A stretch of DNA of 64,000 nt from Gammaproteobacteria bacterium. GTDB lineage: Bacteria; Pseudomonadota; Gammaproteobacteria; Eutrophobiales; Eutrophobiaceae. Below are positions 56,335 through 64,000 of this stretch, piece by piece. The notes beneath the pieces were generated by a model. The model had not been told where the DNA came from, did not search any database, and saw only the letters and a list, made by a program, of their open reading frames with translations. Both the position numbers and the translations under genes were made by a program. The DNA lies in contig WLWS01000007.1 in NCBI GenBank assembly GCA_012103475.1, forward strand, positions 1 to 64,000. Reading direction: 5' to 3'. Within the stretch, counting starts at the first letter, position 1, and each line of letters starts with the position of its first letter.

Positions 56335-57327
56335 CTAAGCCGTCGTCTTCACAACTATTTTGCCTTTTTGCTGATTTGTCTCCATATATCGATAAGCATC
56401 AAGGGTTTGTTCAAAATCAAAAACCCGATCAACTAGCGGTCGAAGCGAGCCGTTTAGCAAGCGACTGAAAATATAATCTTTGCCTTTTTCCAGTTGCTCC
56501 GCTTCGCAGACGTGATTGAACATTGAATAAGGATGGATCACTGCAGCTTTGCGCACCATTGCCACAATATCTACCTCTGTTGCGTCACCACCAAGTAAAC
56601 CATAAAGAAAAATAATGGCGTGACGAGCCAGAGCATCGAGATAAGCTTTGGTAAACGACCCGGCTATTGGATCGTAAACCAGACGCACACCCTGTCCTCC
56701 AGTAATCTCGAGAATTCGCTCCGCCAGGTTCTCATCTTCAGTTACTACAACAAAACTTGCGCCAGCGGTGAGTAAAAACTCAGCTTTGTCCTGAGTTCGC
56801 GTAGTAGCAATCGCTTTGGCACCGGCCTCTTCTGTCAGTTGAATCGCGCCAATGCCTGCACTACTGCTGGCCGCAGGAATCAGCACGTAGTCATTTTCTG
56901 TTAACTTGCCTACTTCGAATAAAGCGTAGTAGGCAGTAAGGTACTGCATCCAGACCGAACAGGCCTCCTCGGCGCTGAGACTATCCGGCCAGCTGCATAA
57001 ATATTGTTCAGGAACTATCGCCCATTCACCCTGCGTACCATAGGCATCGTTGTGAAAAGGTATCGAACTGACTTTATCACCGGGTTTGAAATTTGTGACC
57101 CCGCTGCCGACGGCTTCTACCACACCGGCAGCTTCCGAGCCAATGCGAGAAGGAAAATTGGGAAGCGAATAATGATGGCCGTTAAGAAACAGAATATCGG
57201 CGCGGTTAAGCGCAAAGGCATCCACTTTAAACAGTACTTCTCCAGCCTCAAGTTTGCCGGGCTCAAGCGAGGTAAACTGCAGCTTTTCAGGGCCACCAAA
57301 TTCTTTGAACTGCACAATTTTATTCAT
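56335..57327 (-). CDS. Medium-chain dehydrogenase, quinone-oxidoreductase type
   Basis: This 330-residue NAD(P)H-dependent oxidoreductase resembles zinc-free quinone reductases: ALNRADILFLNGHHY, GSEAAGVVEAVGSGVTNFKPGD, and the cofactor motif ASSSAGIGAIQLTEEAGAKAI. The catalytic zinc cysteine of true alcohol dehydrogenases is absent. It lies 7 bases after hyuB and 14 bases before the permease gene, so it is part of the operon. It probably reduces an aldehyde or enone intermediate; this is inferred. Confidence 0.85.
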   Translation of the reverse strand: MNKIVQFKEFGGPEKLQFTSLEPGKLEAGEVLFKVDAFALNRADILFLNGHHYSLPNFPSRIGSEAAGVVEAVGSGVTNFKPGDKVSSIPFHNDAYGTQGEWAIVPEQYLCSWPDSLSAEEACSVWMQYLTAYYALFEVGKLTENDYVLIPAASSSAGIGAIQLTEEAGAKAIATTRTQDKAEFLLTAGASFVVVTEDENLAERILEITGGQGVRLVYDPIAGSFTKAYLDALARHAIIFLYGLLGGDATEVDIVAMVRKAAVIHPYSMFNHVCEAEQLEKGKDYIFSRLLNGSLRPLVDRVFDFEQTLDAYRYMETNQQKGKIVVKTTA

Positions 57328-57334
57328 TGAAATA

Positions 57335-59038
57335 TCAGACTCCGAGATTGAACTGTTGGTTTGCCTGCTCTGTAGTGATGTATCCGTTCTTCAAATCCAT
57401 TGAAACCTGCTGCCTTGGTCTTTTTAAAGGGTCACCGTAACCACCTCCGGTACCGGTGAAAATACGAATCAATTCGCCGCGTTTTACCGGAACCGTGGTA
57501 CACATGTTGTAGCGCTCTTCTTTACCATCTTCCCTGATCACCAGTGCATAGTTATGCGAGCCATTTTGACCACCTTCCATACCCCAGGGTCTGCTTTCTC
57601 CGCGGGTTGCACCGTAGGTCAGATAGGCAGTTTCCGCGGTTACGCGATAGTCAATTACCACTCCCTTGCCACCCAGATACTCTCCGCCACCACCGTCAGC
57701 ATTATGTAAAGAATATTGTTCCACCTGAATGCCGTAGCGAGTTTCAAATAACTCCACGGGAATATTGAAAGTCTCTCCATTGAGTGCAGAAAACTGACCA
57801 CTGTCTCCATCTCTGTCATAAGAAGCACCCCAGCCACCCGCCAGCGGTTCACCCATAACAAAAAGATCATTCGTATCCAGGTGCTGACCGGATATAAAGG
57901 TGCCGGAGACACTTCGATAATGACCCGCTGGTAAACGGTTTTTCAAAGCGGGGGCCAATGCTTTCCAGACCAGCTCCATGGCCGCAACATCGGTCTCATA
58001 ATAAAGCGATACCGGTGCCGGTTTCACTGCACTGAACAGCGTGCCCTGAGGACAAACAATATCAAGAGCACGAAAACAGCCACCGTTGGCCGGAATTTCC
58101 GGGTTGGTGATGCATTTGAAAACGCAGCGTGTCGCAGTCACCAGACCACTGGAAGATACGTTAATAGGCCCCGGTGCCTGCGCCGCCGTTCCACTGAAAT
58201 CCATTAACATTCTTCCCTCAGCGATGGTGACCTTTACCCTGATATGAAATGGCCCATTTCCGAGACCGTCACTTTCAATAAGGTCTTCTGCCTCGAACTC
58301 TCCCTGTGGAAGCTTTTCGAGTTCAACTCGGGTCATTTCCTCGCCGTAATCCAGTAGTTCATCCATTGCCAGCAAAATACTGGTGCAACCGTATTTTGAC
58401 ACCAGGTCCAGAATGCGTTTTGCACCCACCTTTGCCGCGGCGACACCGGCATGCATATCTCCCAGCGTGGATTCCGGCAGACGCACATTGTCACGAATCA
58501 GGTCGTGTAAAGAACGTACGAGCCTGCCCTGTTCATAAAGCTTCAAAAAACGAAAGTGCAGACCTTCCTGATAGATATCTGTGGCAGAGGTGGAAATACT
58601 TCCAGGTTGGGCCCCTCCTACTTCAGTCCAGTGAGCCTTGTTCACAGTCCAGGCAATGAGTTGGTCCTCAAAAAATATCGGCACCAATATAACTACATCA
58701 GACAAATGTGTGCCCCCACCTTCGTAGGGACTATTGGTTATAAAAACGTCACCATCACAAATCTCATCCAAAGCGTAGTGATCAAACAAGCTTTGCACAG
58801 CAGTATCCAGAGTTACCAGAAAACCTGCTACTCCATTGCCCTGAGCAAGAAGATTGCCTTTCGCATCAGTCGCGCCAACCGCAAAATCGGTTGTTTCATA
58901 AATAATAGGACTCATGCTGGTACGAATCATCGCGTTAAACATTTCATCACCAAGAGCGACTATAGAGTCCTTGATGATCTCCATAGTGAAGATGTCAGGG
59001 TTTTCATAGCCAGTTTTTCTCACAACACTCATGCTCAA
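57335..59038 (-). CDS. hyuB: Hydantoinase B / oxoprolinase family protein
   Basis: This 567-residue subunit matches the HyuB family (N-methylhydantoinase B/5-oxoprolinase C-terminal part): IVALGDEMFNAMIRTSMSPIIYE, FITNSPYEGGGTHLSDVVIL, NKAHWTEVGGAQPGS, and a C-terminal GGGYGDPLKR. HyuA/HyuB pairs hydrolyse cyclic amides with ATP. Its ATG overlaps the hyuA stop by four bases (ATGA), a sign of translational coupling and complex formation. The true substrate (hydantoin, oxoproline or another) cannot be told from the sequence. Confidence 0.92.
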   Translation of the reverse strand: MSMSVVRKTGYENPDIFTMEIIKDSIVALGDEMFNAMIRTSMSPIIYETTDFAVGATDAKGNLLAQGNGVAGFLVTLDTAVQSLFDHYALDEICDGDVFITNSPYEGGGTHLSDVVILVPIFFEDQLIAWTVNKAHWTEVGGAQPGSISTSATDIYQEGLHFRFLKLYEQGRLVRSLHDLIRDNVRLPESTLGDMHAGVAAAKVGAKRILDLVSKYGCTSILLAMDELLDYGEEMTRVELEKLPQGEFEAEDLIESDGLGNGPFHIRVKVTIAEGRMLMDFSGTAAQAPGPINVSSSGLVTATRCVFKCITNPEIPANGGCFRALDIVCPQGTLFSAVKPAPVSLYYETDVAAMELVWKALAPALKNRLPAGHYRSVSGTFISGQHLDTNDLFVMGEPLAGGWGASYDRDGDSGQFSALNGETFNIPVELFETRYGIQVEQYSLHNADGGGGEYLGGKGVVIDYRVTAETAYLTYGATRGESRPWGMEGGQNGSHNYALVIREDGKEERYNMCTTVPVKRGELIRIFTGTGGGYGDPLKRPRQQVSMDLKNGYITTEQANQQFNLGV

Positions 59039-61113
59039 TCCTCAGTTTGCGAAATCAGCACATGATAATTACCGAAGTCGTCAAGACTGACCCGATGTCC
59101 CGGAGCCACGACCAGAGTTGTCGAAGGTTCCTGTATCACGGCTGGCCCACTTAACTGCATTCCGGGCTCAAGCCGGTCTCCATCGTAAATTGTCGCTTCG
59201 TGAATGCCATGCGCGTCGTAATCGACTATGCGTTTGTGCAAGATTGTGTCTTCGATTTTAATACCGGTGATTTTTTTTCTGGCGGGGTCAGGCTTTTCCA
59301 CCAATACCTTGGCAACCAGATGAAAATTGACTATCTGCACATCATTACCCAATCGGTAGGTGAAGTTATGTTCGTGGGCCTGATGAAATGCTTCATTAGC
59401 GGCACCGAGATCAATGTCTCCCGCATCAGTAATCGGAAAGGGTATTTTTACTGTATGTTCCTGACCGCTGTAACGCATATCGGCGAAGTGTTCAAAACTA
59501 ATCGGCGCACCGCTTACTTCCATTTTGTCCTGTTTGAATTCCTCTTGCGCCTCACTTTGCAAGATCTGAAAACGATCTTTAATAAGCTGAACATTCTTGT
59601 CATCTAACAGTAATGGCTGGGTTTGTACGTAGTCGCGTCTGAGGTCCGTCAGTAACATTCCCCAGGCAGAAAAAACTGCTGAGTTAACCGGAACGATAAC
59701 TTTGGGTACTTTCAGCTCTTCAGCAAGAGCTACCGCATGCATCGCTCCGCCTCCGCCAAACGCAATTAAGGAAAAATCGCGCGGGTCATAGCCTTTATTG
59801 GTGGAAACCAGACGCAAGGCGTTAGTCATATTGAAGTTGGCGATACGAATCACACCTCGTGCCAGTTCTTCAATAGTCATACCCAGTTTTTTCATTAAGG
59901 GTTGAAAAGCTTGTTCCAGCGCCTTCATATCGGGCTCAACTTCGCCGCCGACAAAACTGTTCTTGTCAATTCTCCCGAGCACAAGATTGGCATCAGTAGT
60001 CGTAACTTGTGTACCACCTTTCCCGTAGGCGGCAGGACCGGGAGACGCACCGGCGCTCTGCGGGCCGACATGAAGTTTGCGACCTTCATCCACCCAGGCA
60101 ATGCTGCCACCACCGTTACCAATCTCGACTATCTCTGAGACCGGAGTCTGAATCGGGTAGCCAGGACACTTATCGTTTTTTTCTATGTAGTAATCAGTGG
60201 TGATACGTATTTCACCATCTTCGATCAGCGTACACTTTGCTGTGGTACCACCGATGTCGAGAACAATCAGATTTTTTTCATCAATAATTCTGCCCAGATG
60301 TGCTGCAGCGTAAATACCACTGGCGGGGCCTGACTCGACCATACTGATAGGATTACGTTTGGCAGAATCAACGGTCGAAATACCGCAGTTTGACTGCATG
60401 ATATAAGGACTTCCCTGATACCCGGCTTTGGCCAGCTTGGACTCAAGAAACTCCAGATATCGTTTTGCAATCGGGTGAATATAAGCCGAAAGAGCCGTAG
60501 TATTGCTACGTTCGTATTCACGCCATTCGCGACTGATCTCGTTTGAAGCGATCACTGACATCTCAGGTGCCAGGCGTCTCAGTTCTTCAATAACCTTGAT
60601 TTCATTTTCCGGATTGGTATAGGCATGCATTAAACACACTGCTATGGCCTCCACCCCTTCATTACGAAAATTCTCAACTATGTCAGCAAGGCTTGAGGTA
60701 TCCACCGCTTTTTGGATTTCGCCTTTGTAATTGACCCGCTCCTCCACTTCGACACGGAGGTATCGTTCAACAAAGGGTTTGGGCTTGCGAAAATTAAAAT
60801 TAAACAGGTCGGGGCGATTACCACGAGCAATTTCCAGCACATCCCGAAAACCTCTGGTAGTAAGCAGTGCGGTCTTAACGCCTTTACGTTCAGTCAGAGC
60901 ATTGATAACAACTGTAGTACCGTGGGCAAAAAACTCGAAATCAGCCGGGTTCAATCTGGCTTTTTCGAGTGAGTTCATCACTCCCTCTTCGAAATCCGGT
61001 GGTGTGGTATCGACCTTTGCTGTACCCAGAACGCTGACTTCACCACTGCTCTGTTCAATACTGTAATAAACCAGATCGGTAAAAGTGCCACCTACATCAG
61101 TTGCTACACGCAT
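59035..61113 (-). CDS. hyuA: Hydantoinase A / oxoprolinase family protein
   Basis: This 692-residue ATPase subunit has the actin-like phosphate-1 motif ATDVGGTFTDLVYYS, AHGTTVVINALTERKG, LVVLDIGGTTAKCTLIEDGE-like ILDIGGTTAKC and SLIAFGGGGAMHA. HyuA binds and spends ATP to open a cyclic amide together with HyuB. The protein is near the usual ~690-residue length. It is preceded by a cupin gene and an XRE-cupin regulator on the same strand. Confidence 0.93.
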   Translation of the reverse strand: MRVATDVGGTFTDLVYYSIEQSSGEVSVLGTAKVDTTPPDFEEGVMNSLEKARLNPADFEFFAHGTTVVINALTERKGVKTALLTTRGFRDVLEIARGNRPDLFNFNFRKPKPFVERYLRVEVEERVNYKGEIQKAVDTSSLADIVENFRNEGVEAIAVCLMHAYTNPENEIKVIEELRRLAPEMSVIASNEISREWREYERSNTTALSAYIHPIAKRYLEFLESKLAKAGYQGSPYIMQSNCGISTVDSAKRNPISMVESGPASGIYAAAHLGRIIDEKNLIVLDIGGTTAKCTLIEDGEIRITTDYYIEKNDKCPGYPIQTPVSEIVEIGNGGGSIAWVDEGRKLHVGPQSAGASPGPAAYGKGGTQVTTTDANLVLGRIDKNSFVGGEVEPDMKALEQAFQPLMKKLGMTIEELARGVIRIANFNMTNALRLVSTNKGYDPRDFSLIAFGGGGAMHAVALAEELKVPKVIVPVNSAVFSAWGMLLTDLRRDYVQTQPLLLDDKNVQLIKDRFQILQSEAQEEFKQDKMEVSGAPISFEHFADMRYSGQEHTVKIPFPITDAGDIDLGAANEAFHQAHEHNFTYRLGNDVQIVNFHLVAKVLVEKPDPARKKITGIKIEDTILHKRIVDYDAHGIHEATIYDGDRLEPGMQLSGPAVIQEPSTTLVVAPGHRVSLDDFGNYHVLISQTED

Positions 61114-61158
61114 ATTTTTTCTCAGAGGTTAATTATCTAGCTCGGTCCGGAGCCTTAT

Positions 61159-61476
61159 TTATCCAAGCAGCATAAAATAGATTTTTGAATCTTCAAGCGC
61201 GACGCTTGCATGAGCTGTTCCTGCAGGAAGGTGTATCAAATCGCCTGCTTCGCAAATCACATTCTCGATTTCAGTTTCCAGAGCAAGCTTTCCTTCCAGA
61301 ATCAATGACACTTCATCTTCATCGTGACAGGACATGCCTTCGACTTCGGGAATACGTTGCCCGGCAGCGAAAGTCGCGGTACCAATTCTGGCGCTTGCCT
61401 GATCAATGTTCTCCAGACGCAGTAGATCGACCAGTGGAGCATTTTCATCACCATACTGCATTTTTATTATTTTCAT
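61159..61476 (-). CDS. Single-domain cupin protein
   Basis: I chose the ATG at 61476 (105 residues, MKIIKMQYGDENAPLV); a longer open frame extends upstream into the regulator gene. One cupin barrel is visible (GQRIPEVEGMSCHDEDEVSLILEG, ICEAGDLIHLPAGTAHASV), with metal-binding His/Glu positions. It may be a small isomerase or binding protein for the pathway substrate. It sits between the XRE-cupin gene and hyuA; the gap to the regulator stop is 19 bases. Confidence 0.78.
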   Translation of the reverse strand: MKIIKMQYGDENAPLVDLLRLENIDQASARIGTATFAAGQRIPEVEGMSCHDEDEVSLILEGKLALETEIENVICEAGDLIHLPAGTAHASVALEDSKIYFMLLG

Positions 61477-61495
61477 TCGTGCCTGACCTTCCAGT

Positions 61496-62134
61496 TTAAT
61501 TTTCAAAAATAGCCGGTGTACCGACCCACAGAACATGCACTTCTTCTTCAGACATGTTTATCGTGTCGTGTTCCAGTTGCGAATTGATGTGAACACAATC
61601 GCCTTCTTTTAAATCAAAAACCTCGTCACCGACATCGACTCGAATTTCTCCTTTGAGTACAAAAAAGAAATCCTCGCCTTCTTCTCTGTGCACGGTAGGC
61701 AATTCAGTTTTCGGTGGAATGACCATACGCAAGGCATTGATTAAACGATTGCGAACATCACCGTCGAGCCGGTGATAGGTAACGGGTGAATCGATTTCGA
61801 CTTTAATCGGATCCGCCGCACGTCTGACCAGAGAATTGGTCTCAGGCGGCGTAACGAAATAATTTATGTCGGTTTCCAGAGCACCTGCCAGCTGAATAAG
61901 GGAAACAATAGATGGGACGGCCTTGCCACGTTCAGCCTGGGACACAAAAGCCGGCGACAGCCCTGCTTTATCGGCAAGTTCCTGCAGGGTTAAACCCATC
62001 TGCTTACGACGGGCGCGGAGTAAGGCTGGAATTGATTTCTCAATATGCCGTGCTTTGGCAGCTTGCGGACTCATATTTTCTCCATGTGACTGATCTTGAG
62101 TTAGAAAATCTTCAGCTAACTCAGCAATTCTCAC
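61496..62134 (-). CDS. XRE-family regulator with C-terminal cupin
   Basis: This 212-residue regulator starts at a GTG (62134) that follows GAGGAG by six bases. An N-terminal extension precedes the XRE helix-turn-helix (about residues 33-90: LLRARRKQMGLTLQELADKAGLSPAFVSQAERGKAVPSI). The cupin (residues ~135-205: PTVHREEGEDFFFVLKGEIR) binds an effector, as in PuuR and HipB-like catabolic regulators. It is the first gene of the hyu operon and faces a TonB receptor; overlapping palindromes lie in between. Confidence 0.88.
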   Translation of the reverse strand: MRIAELAEDFLTQDQSHGENMSPQAAKARHIEKSIPALLRARRKQMGLTLQELADKAGLSPAFVSQAERGKAVPSIVSLIQLAGALETDINYFVTPPETNSLVRRAADPIKVEIDSPVTYHRLDGDVRNRLINALRMVIPPKTELPTVHREEGEDFFFVLKGEIRVDVGDEVFDLKEGDCVHINSQLEHDTINMSEEEVHVLWVGTPAIFEN

Positions 62135-62256
62135 ACTTTTCTCCTCTATTCAACACCGATAAAAGCAATTTCAAAGGCCTCTTCTCAGACTCCTTTATAA
62201 AGTATGCCGAGGATATGACTATCTCAATTGCTTCATTTGAGTAATTTTTTAAATAG

Positions 62257-62281
62257 TATCAAATATATTTGATATATCAAA
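62257..62281. promoter_or_regulatory. Overlapping palindromic operator of the hyu / TonB-receptor region
   Basis: TATCAAATATATTTGATA (62257-62274) is a perfect 18-bp palindrome. TTTGATATATCAAA (62268-62281) overlaps it and is also palindromic, so three TATCAAA half-sites lie in a row. They sit between the divergent XRE-cupin gene and the TonB-receptor gene, a typical site for autoregulation and co-control of uptake. Confidence 0.6.
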
Positions 62282-62341
62282 TTATGCTGTTAGTATTTAA
62301 TCGATTCATAGAAAAAATAGCCTCAACAGGGGGAGATCCCA

Positions 62342-64000
62342 ATGAAAGTCAGCACCATTCTCAATAAATCCTTATTCACTGTTTTGCTCGGCAGCCTGTG
62401 TTTGCCGGTTGTGGCGCAGAACGAACTGGAAGAAATAGTCGTTACCGCCAGACGACGGGCGGAAACCATTCAAGACGCACCAGTTGCCATCACCGCATTT
62501 AGCGCCTCTGCAATTAATGATGCCAACATTGAACGTATGGAGGATTTGTTTCAGCTGACACCGAACGTGTCGCTGGCCACCTCACAAGGCATCGGCACCA
62601 GCTTTCTGACCATCCGTGGACTGACTCAGGTGAGGAACGGCCGCCATTATCGTCGACGGCGTTCTGCAGTTTAATAGTCAGCAATTTCGACAGGAGTTAT
62701 TTGATCTGGAGAGCCTGCAAGTGGCAAAGGGTCCGCAGGGTGCAATCTACGGCAGAAACGCTGCAGGTGGTGCCATCATTATTAATACCAGGAAACCGAC
62801 CAACGAAATGGATGGTTTTTTTCGGGCGGGTATTGGCGCCGGCGATGAATATTCAGTCGGCGCGTCCATTGGCGGTCCGATTATTGAAGATCAGTTGTTT
62901 GGTCGTTTTTCCGTTAACTACGTTGACAGAGATGGCTACCTCGACAACATCACCACAGGTAGTGAAGACGATCCCTTTGAAGATCTAACCGTACGCGGTC
63001 GTTTAATCTGGGAAGTAAACGACGATCTTAGCGCTGACCTTAAGGTAAATGTTTCACGCCACGATGGCCGTGCTATCGGCTTTCAGTATCAGGCCGTTGA
63101 TATTGCCGCTGACGGAATTACCGGAACTGGCTTCGGTACCGACACCGGTCCGATCGATGCAGACAATGTGGTTGCCATTCGCTCCAATAACCCGGACGTT
63201 GGTGAAAGAGACATGGAAGATGTTTCTCTTAAACTCGACTGGGAGACTGCCGTTGGTACGTTTACTTCTACAAGTGCCTATACAAAACTCGAAGAATACG
63301 GCTCATCGGATCAGTTCCCCTATACCGCGGCTCAAAGTGCTCCCGGCTTGTTTTTCTTTGATGGCACGCAGTCACAATACTTTGATGTCGAAAGTTTCAG
63401 TCAGGAAATCCGTTTAACTTCTTCTGCTGAACAGCGTTTTCGCTGGAATGTTGGTGCCTACTATCTCACCTGGGATCGTTTTATATCATCAACAACAGGA
63501 ACAGATACCGGTGCGGGTATTGTTCGTCTTGAACAGGCACCGACAGCGGATCCCAGCAACCCGACGACTTCTTTCATTGCGGATGACAATGATAATACTG
63601 CCTGGGCAATTTTCGGTCAGGCAAACTACGACCTTACCGAACAGCTCGAATTATCATTTGCCCTGCGTTACGACGAAGAAACAAGGAAACAAAACGTCTC
63701 TGCTTTGCAGACACCCGGTATCGGTGTGCCCGGTGCTAATAACAAGCAATCTTTTGATGCCTGGCAACCAAAGGCAACGTTACGTTACCAGCCAAATGAC
63801 GATCTGACATTATTCGCCACCTGGGGTCGTGGTTTTCGCAGTGGTCAGTTTAATCAGAATGGTGTCGGCGTGGTCGCTGCCGGTGCTGGTGTTCCGGGAG
63901 TCGGCGACGTCGCTGATCAGGAAGACTCTGAGTCCTTTGAAGTTGGCCTTAAGAGTAGTCTGCTCGATGACAAACTAAGAGTGAATGCTTCCATCTTCAC
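62342..64000 (+). CDS. TonB-dependent receptor (frameshifted, cut by window end)
   Basis: The N-terminus has a signal peptide and the TonB-box/plug start EEIVVTARRRAETIQDAPVAITAF, then the plug continues to SFLTIRGLTQVRNG near 62641. There the first frame ends at a TAA after RHYRRRRSAV. The +1 frame continues at once (AIIVDGVLQFNSQQF, LQVAKGPQGAIYGRNAAGG, then beta-strands to the window end). One extra base near GGCC 62639-62642, or two lost, explains the break. The receptor imports a substrate across the outer membrane; its position divergent to the hyu operon suggests the same cyclic amide or conjugate. About half of the barrel lies beyond 64000. Confidence 0.85.

Overview
The window is a compact, roughly half-GC bacterial chromosome segment. 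The gene content points to a gammaproteobacterium, probably a marine or aquatic aerobic heterotroph: a LiuR-type MerR regulator with liuABCDE, a long membrane-anchored FadE, a Bcr/CflA-type MFS pump, cysD with a cysN-cysC fusion, an FNR/Anr box and a TonB-dependent receptor. This taxonomic call is inference. Convergent genes overlap by a few bases at almost every junction, so the chromosome is tightly packed. No rRNA, tRNA or CRISPR array was seen.

Left part (1-9.4 kb): the tail of an IS transposase cuts off an acyl-CoA synthetase gene. A second, intact acyl-CoA synthetase is divergent from a complete leucine/isovalerate catabolic operon (liuR liuA liuB liuC liuD liuE) with two recognisable LiuR-type operators. 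From 9.4 to 31.9 kb come an anaerobically controlled (FNR-box) pair of small genes, a Tat-exported GMC oxidoreductase pair, an aminotransferase, a DASS transporter, a Tat-exported SpdH-like flavoenzyme operon, sulfate activation genes with a LysR regulator, two ATP-grasp ligases, a phenylpyruvate/indolepyruvate decarboxylase with a divergent Lrp regulator, a DyP peroxidase, an inositol-phosphatase-family enzyme and an MFS pump. From 31.9 to 39.8 kb lie beta-oxidation genes (fadE and a bifunctional hydratase/dehydrogenase), alanine dehydrogenase with a divergent Lrp regulator, and PHA-type genes (MaoC hydratase and acetoacetyl-CoA reductase).

Two things stand out. (1) At 15067-16209 two same-frame ORFs are separated by one TGA, exactly at the second position of a CxxC...H AhpD active site, giving C-F-Y-[TGA]-T-S-S-H. 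A hairpin follows the TGA directly. This is best explained as an AhpD-like selenoprotein encoded behind an H2O2-generating-type flavoenzyme. (2) At 40127-53820 thirteen tightly spaced same-strand genes form an unnamed envelope system: a TPR/TonB-C-terminal protein, a poly-serine lipoprotein, a glycine-rich-segment lipoprotein, a TPR membrane protein, a PEGA-FGE-fold protein, a small secreted acidic protein, a MotA/TolQ/ExbB-like channel, an actin/Hsp70-like protein, two von Willebrand A proteins sharing an ExbD-like N-terminal membrane motif with Asp17, two lipoproteins and an M48 protease. I infer a proton-motive-force-coupled envelope machine.

Right part (53.8-64 kb): an apparent seven-gene minus-strand operon (XRE-cupin regulator, cupin, hydantoinase A and B, alcohol/quinone dehydrogenase, NCS1 permease, amidohydrolase) lies divergent from a TonB-dependent receptor. 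Overlapping palindromes in the shared promoter look like the regulator's operator. This is probably an import and breakdown pathway for a cyclic amide or hydantoin-like compound. Four genes in the window carry apparent frameshifts or stops (9.5, 19.5, 23.7 and 62.6 kb). They could be real lesions or sequencing errors and are flagged separately.
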